A DNA stretch of 64,000 nucleotides from positions 310,001-374,000 of the forward strand of contig CAVSNU010000002.1 of NCBI GenBank assembly GCA_963729445.1, read 5' to 3'. Of this stretch, positions 16,904 through 25,499 are shown piece after piece. The position numbers and the translations under genes are program-made. This DNA is from JACCZH01 sp963729445 (GTDB lineage Bacteria; Chloroflexota; Chloroflexia; Thermomicrobiales; CFX8). The notes under the pieces were generated by a model. The model was not told the DNA's origin. It saw only the letters and a list, made by a program, of their open reading frames with translations, and searched no databases. Position 1 is the first letter of the stretch. Each line of letters starts with the position of its first letter.

Positions 16904-19687
16904 TTGGCCGGCGAGATGCCCTTAGACCGGGAAGAACAGTGGCGAGCGGCTGCCGCCCACGATAGCGTCCTGGACCATCGTCTCTCAATAACGCTGTCGA
17001 CCGGACGGTGGATCGCCGTTGTCGCGGCGATTCTCTTTGCGGGGTTGCTGCGCCTGCCCGGGCTTGATCGCTGGGCGTTTTCGGCGGGGGAGGGCGAAAC
17101 TGCGTTGGCGGCGCGCGACCTTCTGCTGGGCAACGACGTCCCGAACGACCTTCTGGGGCGTCCGTTCCTTGTCGAATGGACGGCGCTCTTCATGTTTCTG
17201 GGCGACTCGGTCGATTCCGTCGCCCGGATCAGCGCGGCCGTCGCCGGAGTGGCGGTCGTCGTCCTCACGCTGCGGCTCGGGCGCTGGATTGGTCCAACGA
17301 CGGCCGCTGCTACCGGTATCCTGATCGCGCTCTCGCCCACCATGGTCGCAACGTCTCGGAGAATCGACGGCGGCGCGCTCCTGGTGGGGCTCACCCTCGC
17401 GGTGCTCGGCTGCGCGCTCGTTGCCCGAGAACGCCCTTCCACGCTCTGGCCCGTGTTGACCGGCGTCTCGGCCGCGCTACTCGTGCTTGCAGGCCCGCTC
17501 GGCCTCCCGGCGTTGTTACTCGCGGTCTTTGCGCTCTATCTGCTATCGCGATCCACGAAGGCTTCAACGAGGCCCGCCGCGACCTTGATTGGCGGCACAT
17601 TTGTCGCGACCTATGTGCTCGTGTCTACCGCGCTCTTTACGCGCCCTGCAGGGGTATGGAGTGCAACCAGCGGGATGCTCGACCAGTTGTTCACTACACA
17701 TCTGGCGAACGCAGGCGACCGCTTCCATGTTCCGCTGTTCAACCTGATTATCAATGAGCCAATCCTGATCGTTCTGGCACTTGTCGCGCTGGTCGCCGCG
17801 CCGCAGCGCACGCTGGTTCGTGCCGTGGGGCTCTGGACTCTCGCCGCGCTGGTGATCGTTTCGCTCCTGGGTGATACCGGCATCGCCGGGCACGGACTCA
17901 TCATTCTGCCGCTAGCGCTCCTGGCCGGAGTTGGTGGAGCGTATCTTGTCGAGCGCATTCCCTGGTCGCTTCTGAGACGAGGCCCAGCGACGCTCTATGT
18001 GCTCGCGCTCCTGGTGCTCTTCTTCGCAGTCACCAGCCTGATCGGATTGGTGTCCGCGGATGGCGGCATTGACGGCGCTGCCTGGATCTTCCGGTTCCTG
18101 CTCATCAGCCTGGTCGTCGTCCTCCCGCTGGCAGTCGGTCTATCCTATCTGGGTCCGCGGCTGAGTGGTTATCGACTCGTGCTGCTACTCACAACCGCGC
18201 TCCTGGTACTCAGCGCCTTGACAGTCCGTTCAAGCGTTCTGGCAGCCAGCGAGCGCCCTGGTGAGCCGATGGACCCGCTCGCCGAAGGGTCGATCGCCCC
18301 CAGCGTTCCGGCGGTCATCGAGCGCGTCGAGCGCATCTCCCGCGATCTCACGCGAAACAACGACTCCAGCCAGAATCCGTCCATCATCTACCGTACTCCC
18401 CAGGACCCAACCGGAGGACACGGGCTGCGTATCGCCATCGACGAGGCGCTCAGCCAGCCGCTGTTGTGGTACTTCCGCGACTACCCAAATGTGACCGTCT
18501 TCGAGCCCGGTGTCGATACACTGGCCGGGGATGTGCAGGTCGCATTCGTGCAAGGCGACACCATCACGGACGAAACTGCACCGGGGCTGGTCGGACGACC
18601 CTACCTGTTCTCCTACGACTCACCCGGCATTTACGACTCGCCGAACTGGGCCGATCTGATCGGCGGTGTCGTCAGCATCAGCGACTGGCGATCGTTCTGG
18701 GGCTTCCTGATCGACCGTACCGCACCCGCGCCCGAAGACGAGCGCATGTTCCAGCTAATGGTGATTCCGGCAATCGGCGAGCGCCTCTTTGGACCAACCG
18801 GTCCCTATTCCCTCGCGGATGAAGCGGGCGCGGGAACCGAGGGCGGACAGTTCAACGCGCCGCGCGGCATCGACGTCGCTGACGACGGCACAACCTATGT
18901 CGTCGACGCGGGCAATCACCGCGTGCAGGTCTTCGATCCGTTTGGTGATTTCGTCCGAGCGTTTGGCCGCCAGGGCGCGGAGCCCGGCCAGTTTGCCAGC
19001 TTCCCCGGTGGCGGGCAGGGAGGGCCCGGTGGTATCGCGGTTGACGGCGACCGCGTCTATGTCGCCGACACCTGGAACCATCGCATCCAGGTCTTCAGCC
19101 TCGACGGTGAATACATCACCGGCTGGGGGTCGTTCTTCGACGCGCAGGACGATCCCGATGCGACCGCCTCCAACCCCGGCCTCTTCTACGGCCCACGAGG
19201 CGTTGCGGTCCACGATGACCAGGTCTACGTGACCGACACTGGAAACGAACGGGTGCAGGTCTTCAACCGCGACGGCGAGTTCGTAACGATGTTCGGGTCA
19301 CCTGGTTCCGCAGAAGGCCAGCTGCTGGAACCAGTGGGTATCGCCGTCACCGCCGACGCGGTGTTCGTCGCCGACTCCCACAACGCCCGCGTGGCGCGAT
19401 TCTCACATGACGGTGAGCCGCTTGAAGCCTGGGACGTACCAGAATGGGACGGTCTCACCTTCTTCGAGCCCTACCTGACGGTCGGGGCGGATAGTCGCCT
19501 GTTCGTCACCGTATCGACCAATGCCCAGGTCATCAGCTTCGACGCTGATGGACAGCGGGATGATCCACTTACTGATTCAGACATGCTGCGGCCTTACGGC
19601 ATCGCCGCCGGGCAGGATACCAACACGGTGCTGGTAACCGACGGCATCCGCAACGCCGTCGTGCAATTGGATGTCGTACCGCGCTAG
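16904..19687 (+). CDS. Membrane glycosyltransferase-like protein fused to an NHL beta-propeller
   Basis: The protein has 927 residues starting at TTG 16904, with GAAAGGA about six bases upstream. Residues about 30-430 form a GT-C-like membrane region: 'FSAGEGETALAARDLLLGNDVPNDLLGRPFLVEWTALF' is the first acidic loop, followed by many helices. Then comes a soluble domain with 'SQPLLWYFRDYPNVTVFEPG', resembling the C-terminus of the upstream gene. From about residue 640 on there are four or five NHL repeats ('FNAPRGIDVADDGTTYVVDAGNHRVQVFD', 'GPRGVAVHDDQVYVTDTGNERVQVF'), predicted to face outside. The propeller may bind sugar polymer or protein. I cannot assign a substrate. Confidence 0.78.
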   Translation: MAGEMPLDREEQWRAAAAHDSVLDHRLSITLSTGRWIAVVAAILFAGLLRLPGLDRWAFSAGEGETALAARDLLLGNDVPNDLLGRPFLVEWTALFMFLGDSVDSVARISAAVAGVAVVVLTLRLGRWIGPTTAAATGILIALSPTMVATSRRIDGGALLVGLTLAVLGCALVARERPSTLWPVLTGVSAALLVLAGPLGLPALLLAVFALYLLSRSTKASTRPAATLIGGTFVATYVLVSTALFTRPAGVWSATSGMLDQLFTTHLANAGDRFHVPLFNLIINEPILIVLALVALVAAPQRTLVRAVGLWTLAALVIVSLLGDTGIAGHGLIILPLALLAGVGGAYLVERIPWSLLRRGPATLYVLALLVLFFAVTSLIGLVSADGGIDGAAWIFRFLLISLVVVLPLAVGLSYLGPRLSGYRLVLLLTTALLVLSALTVRSSVLAASERPGEPMDPLAEGSIAPSVPAVIERVERISRDLTRNNDSSQNPSIIYRTPQDPTGGHGLRIAIDEALSQPLLWYFRDYPNVTVFEPGVDTLAGDVQVAFVQGDTITDETAPGLVGRPYLFSYDSPGIYDSPNWADLIGGVVSISDWRSFWGFLIDRTAPAPEDERMFQLMVIPAIGERLFGPTGPYSLADEAGAGTEGGQFNAPRGIDVADDGTTYVVDAGNHRVQVFDPFGDFVRAFGRQGAEPGQFASFPGGGQGGPGGIAVDGDRVYVADTWNHRIQVFSLDGEYITGWGSFFDAQDDPDATASNPGLFYGPRGVAVHDDQVYVTDTGNERVQVFNRDGEFVTMFGSPGSAEGQLLEPVGIAVTADAVFVADSHNARVARFSHDGEPLEAWDVPEWDGLTFFEPYLTVGADSRLFVTVSTNAQVISFDADGQRDDPLTDSDMLRPYGIAAGQDTNTVLVTDGIRNAVVQLDVVPR

Positions 19688-19692
19688 CTCGA

Positions 19693-21624
19693 TCAGTTCG
19701 TGACGACAATCTCGCCGATCTCGACGGCGTTTCCCCCCAGGCCTGCCCGGATCGTATAGGTACCGGCGACCGGACGCTCGAAAATGAACCGATCGTCGAT
19801 CCGGTCGCCTGGCTGCCAGAGCGCGGGGTCGGAAACGCCGGCGAGCGCGAGTCCCTGGTAGCGATCGACCACCGCGCCCGCCTCGTTCACGAGCTCCACC
19901 CGGACGGCGTGCTCTCCTCGGAGCGTACCTGCGACGTGCCACGAGAGATAGAGGCTCAGCCGGTTGTCATCGTTCACGCTCCGCATGCGTCCAACCGCAA
20001 CCGGGACATGCTCGAGTTCCACCACCTGATCGGTGATTCCTCCACCACCCATCGCCAGCCGCCCGATCTCGATTAACTCGAATCCGTCACCTTCCCGCCT
20101 GACATCGTAGACAACCCGGCCTTCACGCAACAATCCGTCCAGCTCCGCAGCGGTCATCGCGGCTCCATGTGGCCCGAATGTGAAACGACCACCGGCGACG
20201 TCGGGGGCGAGACTGGCGGACGCCGCATCGACGTGGACATTCCACCTTGAGCTCGTGTACACGACGCGGTCCAGCCCGATATAAGCTGGCATCACCTGCA
20301 CGCCAAGATGACCGTAGGGGTACTCATACTGATGCTGAGCCAGCCAGGATGGAGCATTCATGACAAGGATGCCCCGGCCAACGTGGCGCTCACCCGCACC
20401 AACAATTCCATGAACGGCGCTGCTTCCACTGGCGAACATCTCCATCCGGCGGTCAACAAACACCCACGATTGGAGAACCACCGCCAGGAGAAATCCAAGC
20501 GTCGCAATGCGCCAGACGACGGTAACCCGCTTCCGTCCGAAATCGAGCGCGGGGAGTAGCCCCCAGAACAGCGCCGACCCGATCCCCACCAGATACAACA
20601 GGCGCGGGGCGTCCTCAACATATGGCCAGGAGAGTCTGGCCATCGACGGCAGTGCGGCGACGCCGGCAATCGTCAGGCCGGCGACCGGATACGCCAGCCG
20701 GGTGAGGTCACCCTTCACTCTGCAGTCCCGCACATACGCACCAAAGACAAACGCGAGAGCCAGCGCCAGCACCTGCAGAATTCCCGGCGCCCAGCCTGCA
20801 CGGTCGTCCAACCACTGTATCTGAGCAGATAATGGATAGGTGAACCCCTGGGCAAAGAACAGTGCCTTGGGATGCAGATCGCCCAGCGTGACCGTCTCGC
20901 CAAAGGCCGTCTTCTCAACGGTCAGCCAGGCAATGACAAATGCGAGCGTTGCAACGCTGTGCCCCAACACCCACCAGGATGGCCGGCGCTGTCCCCGTTG
21001 CCACAGGATCAACGCCTCCAACGCGACGATGAGCGGTGCGACCACCACCCCTGATTCGTGCGACCACAGCGCCACCAGCGTTGCAGCCAGCGCGCTGGAA
21101 TACAGTACGCAGGCGCGCCGTTCCGCAGACTGACGGGCGGAGAGATACAGGTTCAGACTGGCGAGGATCGCGGCGCCAGCCAGAGGATGGAAGAGCACGC
21201 CAACGATTGCGATGTTCTGGTAGGAGAATGGATATGTCAGGAAGAGCAACCCCGGCAGAACGGCCCAATGCCCAGCGCCGAGCCTCGATACCAGGAGATA
21301 GAGTAACCAGCCTGCCAGAGCATGAAACAGAAGCGGCATGAGATGGAGCAGTGGCGCGCTGTAGTAGCCGAGAAGATCGTGCGAGAGCTTCCAGATAAGG
21401 AACGGGCCTGGACGATAGTAGGAGTACCCCTCCGACGACGTGAGCAGGGACAGGTAGCTGCGACCCTCAACCCTGGGCAGATCGAACGTGTCGTCAAACA
21501 GGAACGCAAACCCGAGAGCTTGCCAGTAGAGCAAGCCGACGACCAAGAATGACCCGAGCAAGGTTAGCCAGACCATGCGCGCCGCTAACGCGGCGCGCAA
21601 TCTGATGCCACTGTTCCAGGACAT
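19693..21624 (-). CDS. Polytopic membrane protein, glycosyltransferase-like
   Basis: The protein has 643 residues. The N-terminal two thirds carry around ten hydrophobic helices. After helix 1 comes 'FLFDDTFDLPRVEGRSYLSLLTSSEGYSYYRPGPFLIWKLSHDLLGYYSAPLLHLMPLLFHALAGWLLY', which has the acidic pair and the 'YYRP' segment seen in PMT/TMTC-like GT-C proteins. The last 210 residues are a soluble beta-rich domain ('PVAVGRMRSVNDDNRLSLYLSWHVAGTLRGEHAVRVELVNEAGAVVDRYQG') like an immunoglobulin-type fold. It converges on the NHL fusion protein with only 5 bases between stops. It is probably an envelope glycan assembly protein; the family assignment is tentative. Confidence 0.7.
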   Translation of the reverse strand: MSWNSGIRLRAALAARMVWLTLLGSFLVVGLLYWQALGFAFLFDDTFDLPRVEGRSYLSLLTSSEGYSYYRPGPFLIWKLSHDLLGYYSAPLLHLMPLLFHALAGWLLYLLVSRLGAGHWAVLPGLLFLTYPFSYQNIAIVGVLFHPLAGAAILASLNLYLSARQSAERRACVLYSSALAATLVALWSHESGVVVAPLIVALEALILWQRGQRRPSWWVLGHSVATLAFVIAWLTVEKTAFGETVTLGDLHPKALFFAQGFTYPLSAQIQWLDDRAGWAPGILQVLALALAFVFGAYVRDCRVKGDLTRLAYPVAGLTIAGVAALPSMARLSWPYVEDAPRLLYLVGIGSALFWGLLPALDFGRKRVTVVWRIATLGFLLAVVLQSWVFVDRRMEMFASGSSAVHGIVGAGERHVGRGILVMNAPSWLAQHQYEYPYGHLGVQVMPAYIGLDRVVYTSSRWNVHVDAASASLAPDVAGGRFTFGPHGAAMTAAELDGLLREGRVVYDVRREGDGFELIEIGRLAMGGGGITDQVVELEHVPVAVGRMRSVNDDNRLSLYLSWHVAGTLRGEHAVRVELVNEAGAVVDRYQGLALAGVSDPALWQPGDRIDDRFIFERPVAGTYTIRAGLGGNAVEIGEIVVTN

Positions 21625-21707
21625 CCCGCTCGGCTACTGGAATGACGTGCTCGCGCTACGGTTGCTGTTCTCTTCACGCGCTGTCCAGCAACCTCTCGCG
21701 ACCGATG

Positions 21708-22277
21708 CTACATCCCGCGTCCCTCGACTGCCGTCACCTCACCGGTCTCGACGTCAAAGATGTTGCGATGCTGCCGGCCGAGGTCCGCGCCAAGAACGTG
21801 CAGCGAGTAGCTAGGCACACCGTCAACCGATTCGATGCGGTGAATATCGTTCGGGGGCAATAGCGGATAGACCGAACCCCGCTCCAACACCGCTTCGGAG
21901 ATCAGCTTCAGCTGCGCCTTGCCATGCTCGCTGCCGTCGTCAACTCGCTGGTAACGATGGGTGAGCTGCTTGCCACCGCAAGTCCCGATCAACCCCCAGG
22001 TGACGTGGTCATGCACGGGGGTGGGAATGCCCGGCGCAAACTCGACGACATAGATCTGCAGGGAGCCATCCGACTCGTGGTGGTAGCTGTAGCGCGGCCG
22101 GCCGTTCTCCGGTTCGGCGCGGTACTTCTCGTCAAACAGGCCGTCGTCCCAGAGCACCTTCTCGACCAGCGGTTGTAATTCGCTTACCACCCGCTGGCGA
22201 TCCCCGTCTGCGGCTGCGAGCACTGCCTTGGCATCCTCAACAAAGCGGTCAATCGTGTAGTTGTCGGTAGCCGTCAT
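21708..22277 (-). CDS. Cysteine-dioxygenase-like cupin (thiol dioxygenase)
   Basis: The 189-residue cupin carries the iron-binding pattern of the CDO type I / 3-mercaptopropionate dioxygenase superfamily. The first motif is 'PVHDHVTWGLIGTCGGKQLTHRYQRV', with two His, and the second is 'NDIHRIESVDGVPSYSLHVLGAD', with the third His and the following SLHVLG. These enzymes add O2 to a thiol to give a sulfinate. The substrate (cysteine, mercaptopropionate or mercaptosuccinate) cannot be fixed by eye. The start has GGAGGAA at good spacing. It is followed downstream on the opposite strand by nothing related. Confidence 0.8.
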   Translation of the reverse strand: MTATDNYTIDRFVEDAKAVLAAADGDRQRVVSELQPLVEKVLWDDGLFDEKYRAEPENGRPRYSYHHESDGSLQIYVVEFAPGIPTPVHDHVTWGLIGTCGGKQLTHRYQRVDDGSEHGKAQLKLISEAVLERGSVYPLLPPNDIHRIESVDGVPSYSLHVLGADLGRQHRNIFDVETGEVTAVEGRGM

Positions 22278-22340
22278 GATCGGTTCCTCCCTGTCTCGCG
22301 TTCCTCGTTCGTCTACAGTAACGCCTTCCAGCCGTGCGGG

Positions 22341-22634
22341 TCAATCAACGTGAATCAACTCCGTGTGCACATCGGCCAACGAGCCAAACGTCACATGCGC
22401 CTCGATGTAGCTGATAATCTCCGCCAGCATGCTGTCGGCGTGGCTGCTGGAGCTGGTGATGCAGGTAAACCCTATCCCGGCCACCTGCCACGAATCCTGG
22501 TGATCGACCTCGGAGATCGACACGTTGAAGCGATTACGCGCCCGCTCGAGTAGCGAGCGCACAACCCGCCGCTTCTCTTTGAGTGAGTGGCTCTCGAGGA
22601 TGTGAAGTGTGACGTAGCCGAAACCGATCACCAT
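22341..22634 (-). CDS. DUF503 family protein
   Basis: The 97-residue protein reads 'MVIGFGYVTLHILESHSLKEKRRVVRSLLERARNRFNVSISEVDHQDSWQ...', ending 'VTFGSLADVHTELIHVD'. The LKEKR motif and the 'N.S.AEV..QD.W' pattern define DUF503 (YlxP-like), small ferredoxin-fold proteins often found near rbfA/infB, although not here. Function is not established. It is 63 bases upstream of the dioxygenase-like gene on the same strand, so the two may share a transcript. Confidence 0.85.
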   Translation of the reverse strand: MVIGFGYVTLHILESHSLKEKRRVVRSLLERARNRFNVSISEVDHQDSWQVAGIGFTCITSSSSHADSMLAEIISYIEAHVTFGSLADVHTELIHVD

Positions 22635-22779
22635 CGAAGTGCTCCCGAGATCGTCATCTACAGAGAACCGCAGCGCGTCTTTGTACCGTCCGCAGTGAAG
22701 CGCGCCTTCTTTAACTCATCCCGAGCGACGCACGCCTCTCTTGGTCATTAGTGGGCGGAACCCTTCAACTGCGCTCACG

Positions 22780-22860
22780 GCAGGCTCCGTGGAGTCGAAT
22801 GGATCCGTTACACATCCCGTCGGTTATGGCTGATCCATTCGACTTCGCTCAGTACTACAC
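22780..22860. repeat. Palindromic element, family A variant (island 2)
   Basis: The arms carry GTCGAATGGATC and its complement GATCCATTCGAC, followed by TTCGCTCAGTACT. A closely similar variant is at 28449-28522, where the left end ATCCTGAGCGCAGTCGAATGG is complete. Here the left end is degraded. It is the first module of the 447-base gap 22635-23081. Confidence 0.65.
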
Positions 22861-22880
22861 CACGATGATGGTGTCCCCTC

Positions 22881-22952
22881 GTAGGGGAGGAGCTCGTCTC
22901 CTCCCGAAACCCCGGTCCGCTCGAGGCGGGAGGAGACGAGCTCCTCCCCTAC
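22881..22952. repeat. 26-bp palindrome, family B (island 2)
   Basis: Arms 22881-22906 and 22927-22952 are exact reverse complements over 26 bases (GTAGGGGAGGAGCTCGTCTC...), with a 20-base loop containing CCCCGGTCCGCTCGAGG. The same loop recurs at 42131-42150 in this orientation and at 28831-28850 inverted. A family C fragment (GTGGTCCAGTACCCAGGATGACC) follows at 22990-23012. No credible gene lies in this gap. Confidence 0.85.
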
Positions 22953-23081
22953 GGGGCGAATGGAACCCCGGAGCGTGACCACGCCCCGGTGGTCCAGTAC
23001 CCAGGATGACCACCAATACTTCGCGAAGTCTGCTGTGAACGCGGTTGTGGGACTGCACACAGGATGACCAAATCCATCTGA

Positions 23082-24239
23082 CTAAATCACGTTGTGCTCC
23101 TGTAACAACGCACCCTCCTGGAAACGGCCCGGGCGGAACGCGGACAGGTCCAGCACCCGGGCTTCTCCATCCAGCACCAGCTCCGAAATCGCCCTCCCGA
23201 TCGCCGGCCCCTGCATGAAGCCGTGACCCGAGAAACCGGCGGCGACGATGAACCCCTCAAGGTCCGGCACGTGGCCGAGGATCGGGTTGTCGTCTGGAGT
23301 GATCTCGTAGAAACCTGCCCAACCGCGCATAACGGTCGCCTCTTCGAAGACTGGAGCGCGCTCGATCAACGCCTCGATATTGGTGTACATCCAGTCGTCA
23401 TCAACCGACTTGTTGTCGGATGGCGGCTCGTTAGGATTGCTCATGCCGAACAGGAAACCGGTGCTCTCTGGGTGGAAATAGAGCGAGCGCTCAAACTCGA
23501 TCGTGAACGGCACGGTGGCCGGGATGCGATCGAAGGGCTCGGTGATGAACGACATGCGCCGGTGCGGCTCGATCGGCAGGTCCAGCCCGGCCAGTTTGCC
23601 AACAGCGTTGGTCTGCGGACCACTGCAGCAAATGACCAGGGGACTGCTGATCCGCTGATCGCCGACCCTCACGCCGGTGACACGCCCGTTCTCAACATCG
23701 ATCCCCGTGACTGGCGACTCTTCAACAATCTTCACGCCCATGCGGCGTGCTGCGCTAGCAAAACCCATCGTGCTCGTCGACGTGTCAGCCCACCCATCTC
23801 GCGGGCAGTACGTTCCCCCGAGCACGCCATCCAGAGAGACCGCCGGATTCAGCCGCCCTATCTCATCCGGTTCCACCCACCGCGCCGGGACGCCAAGGGA
23901 CTGCTGCAACGCGAGATTCTGTTTGAAGACCTTCACGTTCTCCGCATCCGTCAACAGGAACAGGTATCCCTGTTGCCGGAAATTGATATCGACCCCGAAG
24001 CGCTCCTCGAAGTTCTCCCAGTACTCCAGGCTGAGCTGCGTCAGGCGGATGTTCGTCTCGGTTGAGAACTGCTGGCGGATCCCGCCGGCTGCGTCCGCCG
24101 TCGCGCCTCGGCCGATCATGTCGCGCTCGATCACGACAACATCGGTGATCCCGCGCTCGGCCAGGTGATAGGCGATCGAGCACCCCATGATCCCCGCGCC
24201 GATGATGACAACTTCAGCTCTCGTCGGTAGTCCTGTCAT
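23082..24239 (-). CDS. FAD-dependent amino-acid oxidase (DadA/SoxB-like)
   Basis: This is a flavoprotein of 385 residues. The N-terminal Rossmann motif is 'VVIIGAGIMGCSIAYHLAERG', followed by 'VVIERDMIGRGATADAAGGIRQQF' and the C-terminal FAD-contacting 'GFIVAAGFSGHGFMQGPAIGRAISEL'. This is the DAO family, closest in style to sarcosine-oxidase beta, proline dehydrogenase beta or glycine oxidase. It would oxidise a D-, N-methyl or secondary amino acid. ATG at 24239 is chosen because it overlaps the methyltransferase TGA as ATGA, with GAGAGGG just upstream. It forms a two-gene unit with that methyltransferase. Confidence 0.88.
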   Translation of the reverse strand: MTGLPTRAEVVIIGAGIMGCSIAYHLAERGITDVVVIERDMIGRGATADAAGGIRQQFSTETNIRLTQLSLEYWENFEERFGVDINFRQQGYLFLLTDAENVKVFKQNLALQQSLGVPARWVEPDEIGRLNPAVSLDGVLGGTYCPRDGWADTSTSTMGFASAARRMGVKIVEESPVTGIDVENGRVTGVRVGDQRISSPLVICCSGPQTNAVGKLAGLDLPIEPHRRMSFITEPFDRIPATVPFTIEFERSLYFHPESTGFLFGMSNPNEPPSDNKSVDDDWMYTNIEALIERAPVFEEATVMRGWAGFYEITPDDNPILGHVPDLEGFIVAAGFSGHGFMQGPAIGRAISELVLDGEARVLDLSAFRPGRFQEGALLQEHNVI

Positions 24240-25090
24240 TCCCTCTCCCACCAGTCAGGTCCTAAATTCAGGTCAATCGACGCTTGTATCGCGTTCTCGG
24301 CGGACTCAAGCGCCGTTTCAAACCCCACCGGCTGGTGTGGCGGCGTACCACCCGGCTTGTAGCCGCCGTAGACGGCATGACCGGCACGCATCCAGAAGCA
24401 GTCGACCCCGACAAAGCCTGCCTCGCTCAACCAGCGCAACTGGTCAAACAGCGGCGATGGCGTATCCATGTCATCGGGGTACCGGTAGTGGTTCCATCGC
24501 TCTTTCAGAAAGAGCTCGTAGGGTTCCTCGTTTCCAGCCTCGATGAGCGACTGCTGCGAGGCCATGTAGTCCCAACCTCCGGCGAAGAGCTCGGTCGCTT
24601 CGGGGCGCTGTGGATGCACCAGGTCCGCAATGATAAACGCCCCGCCGGGCGCCAGCCGCTCGAAGACGGATCTGAATAGCTGCTGCTTACCCTCGTCAGA
24701 CAGATGGTGAATCGTCAGCGACGACACGACACTGCCGGCGCCGTCTATGCGCTCAAGCCAGTCCGTTTCCATCAGGTCGAACTCTGCAAGCTCGCAGCGA
24801 TTTAGGTAAGGGACAAGCAGCTCGGACGCCTTCGCCAGCATCACGACCGATCCGTCCAGGGCGAGCAACCTCGCGTTCGGAAAACAGTCGAGCAGCGTGT
24901 AACCCAGCAGCCCCTGCCCGCTGGCCAGCTCAACCACGCGAAACTCGGCGTCCCGATCGAACGGTAAGAGCGCGGCCACCGTTGCCATCTGCTCATCGCG
25001 GCCGGGGACGGCAACCATCCCCAACAGGATGAACAGCTCCGAATCAATCTCGGACCACGAACCATTGTTCTCGTTCATCACTCCCACCAT
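24236..25090 (-). CDS. Class I SAM-dependent methyltransferase
   Basis: The 284-residue protein has the Rossmann SAM motifs: 'FRVVELASGQGLLGYTLLDCFP' (motif I), 'LLALDGSVVMLAKASELL' (post I, acidic D), 'FDLMETDWLERIDGAGSVVSSLTIHHLSDEGKQQLFRSVFERLAPGGAFIIADLVHP' (motifs II-III). The C-terminal part ('FDQLRWLSEAGFVGVDCFWMRAGHAVYGGYKPG') is typical of small-molecule methyltransferases. Translation may start at 25090 or at the internal ATG 25078. The overlap with the downstream oxidase suggests a joint pathway, possibly methylation and demethylation or turnover of an amine, but the substrate is unknown. Confidence 0.83.
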   Translation of the reverse strand: MVGVMNENNGSWSEIDSELFILLGMVAVPGRDEQMATVAALLPFDRDAEFRVVELASGQGLLGYTLLDCFPNARLLALDGSVVMLAKASELLVPYLNRCELAEFDLMETDWLERIDGAGSVVSSLTIHHLSDEGKQQLFRSVFERLAPGGAFIIADLVHPQRPEATELFAGGWDYMASQQSLIEAGNEEPYELFLKERWNHYRYPDDMDTPSPLFDQLRWLSEAGFVGVDCFWMRAGHAVYGGYKPGGTPPHQPVGFETALESAENAIQASIDLNLGPDWWERE

Positions 25091-25152
25091 GTTTTCGTAG
25101 GGCAGGACTTCGTGCCCTCCCGGTTTTGTCGCCGGAGTACGCGGTGTCGCAT

Positions 25153-25276
25153 GTCATCCTGAGCGTTCATCAGTCATCCTGAGCTTGATAGTCATCCTGA
25201 GCGCACAAGCGAAGGATCTCTGGTCAAACGTCTCGGGAGTCGAGCACGAGATCCTTCGCTTGCGCTCAGGATGACT
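25153..25276. repeat. Family A palindrome preceded by tandem end units (island 3)
   Basis: In the 409-base gap 25091-25499, three tandem copies of GTCATCCTGAGC with 6-9 base spacers start at 25153, 25173 and 25191. The last begins a full palindrome with arms 25191-25220 and 25247-25276. Fragments of family D (GGGCAGGACTTCGTGCCCTCCC, 25102-25123) and family C (25330-25380) fill the rest. No gene is seen here. Confidence 0.8.
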
Positions 25277-25499
25277 GACGAGCGCCGTTCACTCGACCTC
25301 CATGATGGTGTCGCCCCCGACCGACGCAACCCCGGCGCGTGACAACTCCCCGGTGGTCCAGTACTCAGGATGACCCCCAATACTCCGCGGAACCTGCCCG
25401 GAGTGCGCAGTTGTCGGGCCTCGCTCAGGATGACACCCATACCAGTCCGCACTTCCCCATAATTACTGGCGTTGAAACGCGTGAGAGGACACGAAGCCC

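Noticed and set aside
16123..17442. 439-codon leftward open frame across two membrane-protein genes
   Set aside because: It reads as low-complexity Arg/Ser/Ala sequence and spans the boundary of two well-supported rightward genes.
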